A DNA stretch of 64,000 bases from Lophium mytilinum (lineage: Eukaryota; Ascomycota; Dothideomycetes; Mytilinidiales; Mytilinidiaceae), in the NCBI GenBank assembly GCA_010093605.1, contig MU004189.1, positions 1,061,834-1,125,833 of the forward strand. The letters are read 5' to 3'. The notes beneath the pieces were generated by a model, which saw nothing but the letters and a program-made list of their open reading frames with translations, did no database searches and had not been told where the DNA came from. The translations under genes and the position numbers were made by a program. This document shows, piece after piece, positions 1-10,285 of the stretch (positions are counted from its first letter, which is position 1; each line of letters begins with the position of its first letter).

Positions 1-108
1 CTCTGCTGTCAAGCCTCACCTCGTAGCATTTCTGAAATAGTCCTCTGTTAACACCTTCCTCCAACCTAGTCAATCGTTGTTCATGCCATATCCCACATTA
101 TTAATCCC

Positions 109-1980
109 ATGTTTTCCCGACTACATCTTCTTCCAAACTCAATCCTTCTCTCTTTCCTTCTCCAGAACATCGCCCATGTCTTGGCTGATCTATCTCCATA
201 TTTCAGTGACAAGAAATTCGACAATGGCGAATACGGCTCTTACCCTATGCAGACTTTTCACTCCTCTGATATCGTAGCGCCGCGAATCAACATTCTTAGC
301 TCGAGTTCACGATGTGACGACGGATCGTACATTCTAATAACTCCACGAGGTCATAGAGTTCCAGATGAAGCTCGGGGCCCAATGATCCTCGACCACCGAG
401 GTGATCTAGTCTGGGCTGTGACTGGGTACGAGCAAACTTACGACTTGATGGTTCAGGAATACGCTGGCCAACAGTATTTAACATTCTGGGGCGGGAACGA
501 TGCCATAGGTGGCCACGGTGCTGGTCATTACTATATGGTATGAAGACTTTCAAGCCTTCCCTTTCTTCGCTTCACTGGTCCATCATTACCTCCAGGTCAT
601 TACAAGCCGTTATCGAACGATACAGCTAATACCAAGCAGATTGATTCAACTTACAAACAGACCAGCAAAGTTGGTGCCGCCTCCGGGATGGCTGCCGATC
701 TCCACGAATTTCGCTTTACAGATGAAGGCACCGCTCTGATTACCGTGTACGATGTCCATCAAGTTGATCTCACATCGGTCGGAAAGTCAAAGGACGGATA
801 TGTATGGGATAGTGTTGTGCAAGAGATCAACATTTACAACGGAGAACTACTCTTCCAATGGCGTGCGTCTGACCACTACAACGTCGTTGATTCCTTTCAT
901 GACGTCGGAGACGAAGGAGCACAAGACACACCTTGGGACTTCTTCCACATTAACAGTATTGAGAAGGATCCCTGGGGCAACTATTTGGTATCATCGCGCT
1001 ACATGCACACCATCACATACATCAACGGTACCTCCGGATCCATCATCTGGAGACTCGGTGGCAAGCGCAACGATTTCAAAGACCTATCCAACGGTCGAGC
1101 AACAGACTTCACTTTCCAGCACGATGCACGATGGCACCATAACTACACCGTCATCAGTCTCTTTGATAACGGTGCTCAGTACCCAAGCCACGATGAGAAC
1201 GCACCATACAGTCGTGGAATGAAGATCGCTATTGACGACGAGAAGATGACTGCGCGACTAGTAACCGAATACATCAACCCAGAAAAGCTCCTCAGCTCGT
1301 CGCAAGGCAGTACTCAAGTCCTCCCAAACGGCAACGTGTTGGTTGGATATGGATACAACGGGGCCTTCACCGAATATGCTGCCAACGGCGATACATTATG
1401 CGATGCGCACTTCGGCTCCGCAAAGAGTTTCCACACTGGCGAAGTTCAAAGTTACCGCGCGATGAAATTCAACTGGACTGGCCGACCGAATACAAGACCT
1501 AGCATGGCGATCTTAGACGGGTCTGCGTATGTGAGCTGGAATGGAGCGACCGAAGTGCACCAGTGGGTGGTTGACAACTGCGATTATGAGGACGGAGAAG
1601 AAGAGTCATGGCGGCCTGTCATTAACGCCAAGAAGAACGGGTTTGAGACCATGATTCCTCTCAGCAAAGCTCTGGGGCCCTACATCAGAATTGCCGCCCT
1701 CGACAAAGCGGGCCGTACCATCAGCACCACTGAAACAGTTCCCTTCGACGGCGTGCGTATTTTCCAATCAGACGTGGCACCACTACTCTGCTAACTGCTT
1801 TTTTAGGAGACTGTGATACAGGAACTTCAGCTTACCAGCTCGAGTAGCAGGCCGATTGTACTTTTCATCGGGGTTCTCACCTGTGCTACCACTGCGATAG
1901 TCATCGGATGGGTGTTGAAGCGATTGCGCCGGCGGACGCATGTTCAGTATTCGAAGCTTGCGACGGCCACGATGATGTAG
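109..1980 (+). CDS. Arylsulfotransferase (ASST)-family protein, secretory, possible C-terminal anchor
   Basis: Spliced model join(109..537,640..1752,1807..1980), 571 aa. The N-terminus starts with a hydrophobic signal-peptide-like stretch (residues about 1-26) ending in HVLA. The body carries landmarks typical of fungal arylsulfotransferase-like beta-propeller proteins: GGNDAIGGHGAGHYY, then ADLHEFRFTDEGTALITVYD, the segment DTPWDFFHINSIEKD, SGSIIWRLGGKRNDF and FQHDARWHH. Intron 1 (102 nt) has a CTAAT branch site and restores the family-typical join after GHYYM. Intron 2 (1753-1806, 54 nt, GTGCGT donor, TGCTAAC branch, TTTTTTAG acceptor) leads into a third exon with one transmembrane helix followed by a basic KRLRRR tail. 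If intron 2 is kept, the protein ends at 1794 without the helix. Known fungal members are secreted or anchored proteins of largely unknown substrate. Family call is firm; the C-terminus is inferred. Confidence 0.85.
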
Positions 1981-2877
1981 CGGTGACATCCAAAAGCTTT
2001 CGCTTGTTTTCTTCCATGTTTTGCGATTTTCCTTTTCGTGCAATATACTATTCCAAGCTTTACAACGCATAGATTGCTCGTTCGCAAGCCGTCGCAAGAC
2101 CGCAACTGCTCGATCTCCTACCGATCCCAAATACACGCAAACTCTATAACAACGCTGAACGCTCATCGCAACACGAGACTTCATTGCATTCGACCAGTTC
2201 TGTTCACTAGGATTGGGATCCTGCAGGGGTTGATCCGCGACGCAATCCGTCTCCACGCCAAGCCACCTCCCGCGAATTGGGGCGAGAGCGTGCGGCACAG
2301 CAACACCACATCCACAACGCTTCAATAAAGTCTCACATACCTGGCACCCAACACTTTTGCAAGCGCCCGGCGGGCTTGGTCCAATCGAGCGCAGGCTAAA
2401 GAGGCACAGCCGACCCCTGCATCCGCGAAGAGCGGAATAACGGCGCCACCCGTCTCGTCCCGCCTGTCTGCCTTGCTAAGAATACATTGACAGCAAGCGC
2501 AGATAAGACTTTCTTGTGGTAGTGTAGTCTATTTGCCAATGGTGTTGTAGGGTTGAAGGCGGCTGATGTCTGGCTGCGGAGGAGGCATTGCGCAATCCAT
2601 GCCCGGACTGCATATTTTACCACATCTTCTGTACCAGCAGCGTGGACATAGCGTTAGCATATGCGAACCAAGCAGCCAGGATTATGGCTGCGGAAAGAAG
2701 AGATGGTTCGCAGTGGGTATATCTGGCCGTGCATCACCCCATAATGCTAGGATCGTTTTCCCATACTACCACACGTTCCAACTTTCCAGAACGATCGCTT
2801 CGCTCTTGAAGCTTTACCTTTTCATCATCGATAGTCTAATCGAGTAGCTGGCTACACTGAGAATTGCGTCAGACATC
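1981..2877. other. Intergenic, no gene seen
   Basis: About 0.9 kb between the arylsulfotransferase-like gene and the four-helix membrane gene. Open frames here are short and unlike known proteins; the longest lies antisense to the last exon of the upstream gene. No repeat or RNA gene recognised. Confidence 0.5.
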
Positions 2878-3991
2878 ATGGGTTGCGGTTCCTGCCTCAT
2901 GGTCACGCTTCGGCTTTTCCAGGCCCTATGCGCCATCACCATGCTAGCTCTGGGTGTATGGAGTGCGTTTGCCCAAATCTCTTTGCCATTTCGCAAGACT
3001 CAAAGCTGAACTCTTATAGTCAACGACACCGTCACCAGCGCCCGCGAAAAAGGCGACGACGTGATCAACGCCATATTTGAAGACCCGGACCGCGAGAAAC
3101 TAGTCCGAAACTTCTTCGACTCCCTCCTCCAGACCCCAAAGCGTGTCTGGTTCACTATCGGTGCTGTACGTCCCCATCCCTCAAACAACCCATCTTCCCA
3201 CCACATCAACCTAACCCACAAGCCAGGGCACCTGGACCCTCCTCTACCTCCTTCTTCTAACCACCACCCACCTCATCTCCCGCCGCCGCACTCGCAAAAC
3301 CCAGAGCATCCCCACTTCCTACACACCTCCGCCGTCTACCTCGAATTCCACCCCAAAACGCCTCCACCCACTCCCGACACCCCTCCACCTCTCCCTCGAC
3401 CTCCTCACCACCTTCCTCCTCGCCGCCGCCTTCGCCGCCGTCGCCTCCCTCGCCCTCTCGCTAGAACCCGTGTGCATAGCGCTGGATTTCGTGGCGCCGG
3501 AGACGCTCGCGTTCGTGAAGGTGTGCCCGATTAGTAAGGTCGAGGCTGTTATGAGCGGGCTGACTTGGTACGCAACTGCACTTCTCCGCTCTGGTATTTT
3601 GGTTGAAGTTAACAGTAGCAGGTTACTCTTTGCGTTCACCTCAGTTAGTTTAGTCGTGAAACACTGCTGCGGGTGCGTGAAGCGTAGGAGGGATAGGAGG
3701 ACGAAGAGGGTGAACTTTGACCCTGCGGCTTCGACGGCTGGTATGGTTCCACGAATGGGGTATGCGGCGGTTCCGGCTCCGCATGTCTATGCGGGTGATC
3801 ATCTTGGACAGCCGATGGAGGTTGGGAGGGAGGGCGATGTGCGATATGATCCGTATTCGCCCATTGATGGGCGGGGGAAGAGGGGGTTTGTAGAGGTTAG
3901 AGTTGCGGAGGACGAAGGTGGTAGAAAAGGAGAGAAGGAGAAGAGGGGATTGTTTGGGATTATGGGGATGAAAGGAGGGCGAAGGGGATAG
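2878..3991 (+). CDS. Four-helix (MARVEL-like) integral membrane protein
   Basis: Spliced model join(2878..2962,3020..3165,3227..3567,3622..3991), 313 aa. Four hydrophobic segments can be read: one at residues about 9-28 in exon 1 (TLRLFQALCAITMLALGVW), one at the start of exon 3 (TWTLLYLLLLTTTHLIS), one later in exon 3 (LLTTFLLAAAFAAVASLAL), and one formed across the last splice (SGLTWLLFAFTSVSLVV). A basic Cys-rich patch (CCGCVKRRRDRR) and a long charged cytoplasmic-type tail follow. Introns are 57, 61 and 54 nt; the last is a multiple of three, so its retention would stay in frame. The topology fits fungal MARVEL-domain proteins of the plasma membrane or eisosome type, but the assignment rests on topology and not on a diagnostic motif. 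Confidence 0.7.
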
Positions 3992-4470
3992 ACTTAGCGG
4001 GGGAATACATGGCTGGACCATGCAGGCGATGCAAAAATGTCGCAAGATTTTTGTGTCTCACAATTTCTCCATCTATCTCTAGGCCAAGCTTGATCGCATG
4101 TCTGATGAGATGATATGCGGCCCAGAATATAGCCACCAGGAACCCACTTCACCAGAACTCTGTCACGTGCACCCAAAAACACAGAAAGGCATGTATCGAG
4201 CCGCCAAAAAATCCAGTCCTGCAGGTGTTCGCCTTACGCTTTCCTCTTGTCGTCATCTAAGCTGTTCACTCTTGCGCATTTAGCCTTACAGATTCTATAC
4301 CGTCACGTGTCTGCGTGCCCCCCCCCCCTCCCACCCCCCAATCGGGAAGGCCCGGGTGGTCTAAAACCGTACCACCACGCCGCGCAAACCCCCCGGCTTC
4401 AAAGTTCACTGTGCGACCTTCTGTTCTTAACACTCATGCAGCACCATAGCCAAGACTTGCTTAAGTGGGT
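3992..4470. other. Intergenic with a poly-C run
   Basis: No gene seen. A C-rich homopolymer run lies near 4318-4337. The interval ends at the fold-back element. Confidence 0.5.
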
Positions 4471-5130
4471 AATAGACGTATACCGCAGCCGTATATACAC
4501 CCTAGATATGGGCAAGTGCCCTTTTTCTACTAGATGCTACTAATAGGGGCAAGTTTTACATTAGGGTAGTAAGTTTATAAAATTTATAAATATTACTATT
4601 TAATACTACTAATTAAGATTATTAAAAGTAGTAATAAAGGCTAGCTACTAATTATAGATAGAGAGCTATAAGGTAGTCTATAATAGTATATATAGTATAG
4701 TATCTAGAGTTATTTTATTTTAGAATCTATACTATATATACTATCTTAATATAGTAGATATATACTACTATAGAATATAAAGGCTACTATAAGTATAAAA
4801 TATAGGCTTAGAGGGGTTACTATTATATTAATCTATTACTTCTTACTATATTAAGATAGTATATATAGTATAGATTCTAAGGTAAGATAACTCTAGATAC
4901 TATACTATATATACTATTATAGACTACCTTATAGCTTTCTATCTATAATTAGTAGCTAGCCCCTATTACTACTTTTAATAATTTTAATTAGTAGTATTAA
5001 ATAGTAATATTTATAAATTTTATAAACTTACTACTCTAATATAAAACTTACCCCTATTAGTAGCGTCTAGTAGAAAAAGGGTACTTACCTATGTCTAGGG
5101 TGCATATATGGCTGCGGTATGCGTCTAGTA
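4471..5130. mobile_element. RIP-degraded fold-back (long inverted repeat) element
   Basis: Two arms of about 286 bp (4471-4756 and 4844-5130) are near-perfect reverse complements around an 87-bp spacer. Both outer ends carry the same less degraded sequence, including ACCGCAGCC and CTTTTTCTACTAGA. The interior is almost pure A+T, as expected if RIP acted on it. A second smaller inverted match links the spacer (about 4803-4840) to DNA just outside the right arm (about 5137-5173). No coding capacity. Read as a fold-back or long-TIR non-autonomous element. Confidence 0.75.
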
Positions 5131-5551
5131 AGGAGTAATAGATTGACATAATAGTAACCCCTCTAAGCCTACGTTTTGCGCTTGCAGCAGCCCCTGTATT
5201 CCATGGCGGTATGCGTCTAATGGGCTGCAGCACCGCAGGGGTCGTGCTGCAGGCCATCGGCGCTAGGATCGGGCGGATCCGAGATGCTGGGTGGAAGGAA
5301 GTGGGGCGGGAACGTGCGTGCGGCAGGCACGTGGGATAGGCAATCGGGTGGGCGGGAGAGGCTGGTCGGTGCCTTGGTTGTGGGACTGGGTCGAGGCTGG
5401 GGTGGGGTTGTGCTGCCTGTGGCGCGTGGAAGATCCGAGACGTGCGCTCAATGCGCCAAATGCTTATGATGACTTCGAGATGAATTAACATTAGATTAGC
5501 TATGATACTGATATGTTGTTACACTTTTTCAAACACTCCCCACGACCTCAA
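5131..5551. other. Intergenic, no gene seen
   Basis: Flank of the fold-back element and 3' side of the permease gene. Open frames are short and look like antisense or chance frames. Confidence 0.45.
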
Positions 5552-7257
5552 TCAATGGAGCCGAGCCAGCATCTTCCTCCACCCCGCCTTCTCTTCTACT
5601 TCCTCCTCCTCGTCCATCCCAACATGGATCCATCTCCCATCATCCAGATCCACTTCATGCGGCTTCGCAAAGCCCGTCCGCGTGACAGCCTTATGCCCTG
5701 TATACGCAACCACGAAAAGAATCAAGCTAATATACGCCACGAAAAACCCCTTCGTACTCCACGGTAAAAACGCCGTAAAGCCCTGGCCGAAGATAATGAT
5801 CACGCACCATACGAGCCCGTACCACGCTGCGTACGGCTGGCAAGGCGCTGTATACGGAAGATCGGCCCGCGATCTCGCCTGCACTTTCAGGGCCCGCATG
5901 AGAGCAAGATGGGAGCCGCAGATGCATGCCCAGGCAATAAAGCCAGCGACGGCGATGATGTTCAGGAACCAGTTGAAGACATCGCCGCCGTTGCTGCTAA
6001 GGTTCATGAAGCCGAGAAGGCCGAAGGCCGAGGTAACAGCGACGGCGTAGACAGGGACGCCGCGGCGGTTCGTTTTGCTGAGAAATGCTGGGGCGCAAGA
6101 AGAGTCGGCGAGGGCGATGAGGATGCGGGAGCCGGAGTAGACGTTAGAGAGGGCGGCGGAGAGGACGACGGTGATGAGAATCGCGTTGATGATATCGGGG
6201 AGGGCTTTAACGCCCGCGAGCTTCGCGGCGATGACGAGAGGCGAGGCGGCGGCGTTGGTGGTGCCGATGAGGAGCTCTTCGTTGTTGTAGGGGACTAGGA
6301 TGCCAATGAAGAAGATGGTGGAGATGAAGCAGGATAATATCGTCCAGAAAGTCTTGCGGATAGCACTGGGCATTGTCTTGCCTGGGTTCTCGCTTTCGCC
6401 GGCGCCGACACCAACGAGTTCGGTGCCTTGGTAGGCGAAACCAGCTTGGATGAGTACGGCAAGGCAGCCGACAGCTTTGGCACCTGCTGGAGAGGCAGAA
6501 GTGTCAGCGAGAGAGGGGTATGGTGCGAATGCTCCCGGGGTGCGCCAGTAACGGAAACCGATGTAGCCGTCATCTCCTGCGCCAGCGTTGATGCATATGG
6601 CGAAGATAGCGAACCCAGCCAGGGCGATGACTTTGATGCTTGCAAACCAGACCTCGCACTCGGCGTAAAGATTGACGGGAAGAAAATTGAGCGCTGTGAT
6701 GGGCACCCAGAAGATTGCGATCCAGGCTCCGATGCTGACTTTCTCCGTCCAGTATTGCATTACTAGACCCGCAGCGGTCAGCTCGAGCGCGTAGGTGATA
6801 GCCCAGCTAAACCAGTATATCCATCCAAGGGCGAAACCGAGAGACGGATCTACAAATCGTGCGGCATGTTGTGTGAAAGAGCCGGCTAGCGGGTATGCGG
6901 TGGAAAGTTCGGCGAGAGAGAAGGTGACGGCGTAGACGATCGTGCCGACGAAAGCATATCCTATGAGAGCTCCAGCAGGTCCAGCGGTGGAGAGGGATGT
7001 GCCTGAGGCAATGAAGACACCTGTGCCAACAGTGCCGCCTGGTTTAGTCAGCTTTGAGATCTTTGAGTTTGGGAATGGGATTGCGGACCAACGGCGATCA
7101 ACTGGAGATGGCGGCTTTTGAGGGTTCGTTGAAGTTCGTTAGTCGTGCCTGGGATTTGCTTCTCTAAATCACTCGATGAGTGGATAGATGATTTCTCTGC
7201 ATTGTCTGCCATAGACTTGGTTGGAGGAGAGGGCACGGGAAGGGCATTGACTTCCAT
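5552..7257 (-). CDS. Amino-acid permease, YAT family (APC superfamily)
   Basis: Model complement(join(5552..7038,7089..7257)), 551 aa. The protein imports amino acids across the plasma membrane by proton symport, as known for the yeast amino-acid transporter family; its substrate cannot be told here. Exon 1 gives a hydrophilic N-terminal tail (about 50 residues, Ser- and Lys-rich) ending in HLQLIAVG. The 50-nt intron (7039-7088) joins this to GGTVGTGVFIASG, reconstituting the first-helix glycine motif of the family. Further landmarks are GFAYQGTELVGVGAGESENP, the loop SNVYSGSRILIALADSSCAP and a run of about twelve hydrophobic helices. The C-terminal tail is acidic (DEEEEVEE). Transcribed away from the MITE at 7.9 kb. 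Length is normal for the family. Confidence 0.9.
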
Positions 7258-7875
7258 TGTGGTAGTAGAATTATGACTAGATTAGAGCACGTTCGCGAGA
7301 CTCTATGTTTGAGGTATATTGACTTGACGGTGATAGAAACACTTGAAGTGTAATGACTGAGAGCTTGGCTATGGCATGGTGGCTATATATGACGATCCTC
7401 AACGACACACCCACGCGAAGAAAAACAATGGAAAAACTCGAAGGGTTACCATTTCAGAGTTTTAGCGATGGGCCCACATGTAACGTGTGGTTAATACTAC
7501 ATGGAGCTCATTTAAGCTTTTGGGCGCGGAGCCAAGCCCAGACTCGGACGGGAAATAAGAGTTTTCAGGTGGAGTGACCTATTTCAGCTAGCATGTCGCG
7601 TTGTGAGCATCGCCCCGGGTACCATCGGACAGCCAGCGCGAGAATCTAGATGGTCAAGAGACACAGTGTGTGTTGTAACTGTGCTCGGATGTCGGAGTCG
7701 TGCGCGGCGTGATGCGTCGTGGAGGGACGATAGTTGAAGTGGTGATGCAGGTGGTGCGCCTCTTTGGCGGGAAGAACGTTTCGCCGGTGGTGTGGCGCAT
7801 CTGGGCCGGCCCCACGTGATCCTCTCCCGGCAGTCAGCTGTTAATCTTTGGGGCTACTCGTGCAAAAGCAGCAAG
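7258..7875. other. Intergenic upstream of permease
   Basis: Likely holds the permease promoter on the minus strand. No coding region seen. Confidence 0.45.
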
Positions 7876-8217
7876 TACAGTAAACCCCCGTTATAGTGTT
7901 CTCGCAATGCAGTGACACTTTCTATAGAATGATATATTTCGGCTGACCGTACATTTTTATATAGGGTATAGTAATAAGCTAGTTAATATAGTATTATAAG
8001 CCCCCGCTCACTAAAATCACACTTAGCAGGGGTAACTTTTATACGGGCGGGTGGTCCGTGGTACCTCTAACCCTCCCTGGAACCCCCTAATCTTGGTGTT
8101 TTAGGAGGCCGCTAGCTTATAAAGCTCTAGCACGTAACATTAGATCTAGTAATATTCTCTATACAGTAATACAACCTCTCGGCAAAAACCGTATTACTAT
8201 AACTAGGGGCTACTGTA
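7876..8217. mobile_element. pogo/Fot1-type MITE, about 338 bp
   Basis: The ends are imperfect inverted repeats: CAGTAAACCCCCGTTATAG on the left and the reverse complement of CTATAACTAGGGGCTACTG on the right. Both sides are flanked by TA (7876-7877 and 8216-8217), the target duplication of Tc1/mariner/pogo elements. The CAGT...ACTG termini and the CCCCCGTTATA sequence resemble fungal Fot1/pogo ends. There is no transposase frame, so it is non-autonomous. A+T content is raised, so it may have been touched by RIP. Confidence 0.8.
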
Positions 8218-9591
8218 ATCGTATGCATAAAGCTTCAAAAGAGGGGGTTTCAATTTCCGGACTCTGCATTAAGAGAATTGTAGAACTAAGTCACTTGATC
8301 AATACAATCTCAACTCATCACTTTCTATACAATTACCTTGACAATTAGCACCAGCCAATACCGCGACTGGACGAATGGGTAGTAACAAACTATCACCATG
8401 AGGTTTTGAAGATCGCCGAATATCGCAAGGAGCTCGGCCTGAAGCTAGAAGGCTGGTTTCATACCCTACACGTACGAGAGCACATCAGCCACCAATACTT
8501 CGGTACAGTCCACGCACTGATCAACAGACCAAGGCGGGGGGTAAAGCGGTCAATTCCGGCGGTGGGTTGGGTCACGTGGGGTCGCATTGCCGAACTCCAG
8601 AACACTGAGCTTCACAGCATGTGCCGCCCCGCTGAATTGGCCCTCGCATACCTAGTATTGTCTCTACCTCCATGCATCGAAACTGTACTGCCATTGACGG
8701 AGCGGGGTGGTGCTCTGGAGTACGTACTGGCGGTGAAATGCACTCAAGCAAAGCCTAGCTTTTTCACTAGTTCCGCCACCCGAGCCTGTCCTTGTCCAGG
8801 GATCCCTCTTTAATATCCCGGAGCGCTCTCCAACCTACTCAGCGTACTCGTACAACAGATAAATGGTTCTTATATCTATGGGCTGAGTTAAGGGCTTTAT
8901 GCAAGGGAGTGCCACCACCAATCGGTTTAGGCCGACATGTCGCCCTATATTCGATCTATCACAAAGGTGCAACTCGACTTTGCTCTGGAGGGGGGACCCA
9001 GATGACCCAGCAATCTTGCACCCTCGAGCCTCGTCTGCAGTTGTGTCCGATTGCTCGCTGTAACCACAATGAGCACATGCGATGCGGCGCCGCCCGCATA
9101 ACCCCGGTCAACAGCGGATTGCCATAACCCCGGTCAACAGCGGATTGCCATAACCCCGGTCAACAGCGGATTGCGGTCTGGTTCGCTTTTCGGGTTAGGT
9201 CCTACGCACTTACGCCCCGTCTTGCGGCAGCTCATTTGAACACGCACGCTTTCTGTAATCTTTACATTACGCCCCGTTTTGCGGCTCTTTTAAACATACA
9301 TGCTTTCTGCAGTATCATTTGCATGCATACCAACCCCTGCCAATCAGTATACTCCCCATGAATCAGAGCGTATGAAACCCGGTGATGTGATTGGTGTCTT
9401 TGTCGTCGTCGTCTGCGTAGAATGGGACCGCGGGTTTGTAACGCCCACCACTGCCCGCCTCAATTAACATAGGAACTGCTGCCGCTGCGCCCGTCAGCAA
9501 GACTCCCCCTCAATCTTCTCGTCCATGAATCCATGGCCGTTGCCTTACTTTGCTCACTGTCCTGCTCGCTGGCACGCCACGCTGATCGGCC
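8218..9591. other. Intergenic with short tandem repeats, no firm gene
   Basis: One frame from 8406 to 8813 (135 codons) is open but lacks an ATG at its start and resembles nothing known. The stretch also contains a 26-bp triple repeat and a pair of diverged direct repeats (about 9209-9254 and 9267-9311, both holding ACGCCCCGT and GCTTTCTG). Confidence 0.4.
9098..9173. repeat. 26-bp tandem repeat, three copies
   Basis: The unit starts ATAACCCCGGTCAACAGCGG and repeats exactly at 9098, 9124 and 9150, with the last copy slightly short. Confidence 0.95.
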
Positions 9592-9597
9592 TATAAG
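9592..9597 (+). promoter_or_regulatory. TATA box candidate, RW-box gene 1
   Basis: TATAAG in the context CCTATAAGTAG, almost the same as the box upstream of RW-box gene 2. It lies 375 nt before the ATG, further than in the other members, so the leader is long or contains an unseen intron. Confidence 0.5.
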
Positions 9598-9966
9598 TAG
9601 TGCGGCATCCCGGCGTAAGAATGGAGGCAATGTCCTGGCTTATCCACCATCTCTATTCCTCTCCGCACACTGCCTTCTGTTCATCCTCGCCTGAGCCCTT
9701 AATACCATATCTTCAGAGCCACCGCCCTCATCCACTCACACCTTCCACCTCTCCCTCCTCTTCCTATTTGCCTTCGTCAAGCCCTCCTATCCACCGACAA
9801 GGATACACCACCCTCAGCCTTCCCTGTCTCCTTTCCCCATAATCGCTGCTCTACGCTTGCCGACTGAAGCAGTCATTCAAAGGGTCCCACACTAGGCACC
9901 ACATCTCAGCTAGCCTCCCTCCCACCGGTATCTTCTGTCGTAGCGTTCAAGGCCAAGAACAATACC

Positions 9967-10285
9967 ATGCCCGGCTGGCTCATCGATTCGGCCAAGACGC
10001 CCTTGGAGCAAGATCCTGGCGCAGCTTCTGGCGTCCGCGAAGAGCCAAACGATCCCAGTGATGTCCAGGCCCAAGTATTTTACCCCTTAAATTACTCTCA
10101 GATGATACTAGACCGAGGGCTGACACATTGCCATTCAGGATCAAAGTACTACGGGCCAAAGACTCCCGAGCACCCGCAATAATGATACCAATCGTAATGC
10201 TGATGCCGGACCCTCATACTCGATGACCCGCTGGCTCAATGAAAGCCCCCGAGAAGACCACTGGAGCACATACAGCCGTGGATGA
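9967..10285 (+). CDS. RW-box microprotein 1
   Basis: Spliced model join(9967..10074,10139..10285), 84 aa. Exon 1 has exactly 36 codons; the intron (64 nt, GTATTT donor, CTGAC branch, TTCAG acceptor) sits in phase 0. The protein is hydrophilic, with no signal peptide or membrane segment. The C-terminal box YSMTRWLNESPREDHWSTYS occupies residues 63-82 and the protein ends two residues later. It is the first member of an array of at least eleven genes sharing this box and the same two-exon design. I do not recognise the family; no function is proposed from the sequence. Neither exon alone is long enough to stand out as a gene, so it would be easy to miss. Confidence 0.75.

Noticed and set aside
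1783-2325. 180-codon minus-strand frame
   Set aside because: Antisense to the last exon of the arylsulfotransferase-like gene, no recognisable domain.
5057-5491. 144-codon minus-strand frame beside the fold-back element
   Set aside because: Runs from the element's arm into flanking DNA; composition Pro/Arg/His-rich chance frame.
8406-8813. 135-codon frame
   Set aside because: No ATG at its start, no family resemblance, no flanking splice sites that extend it.
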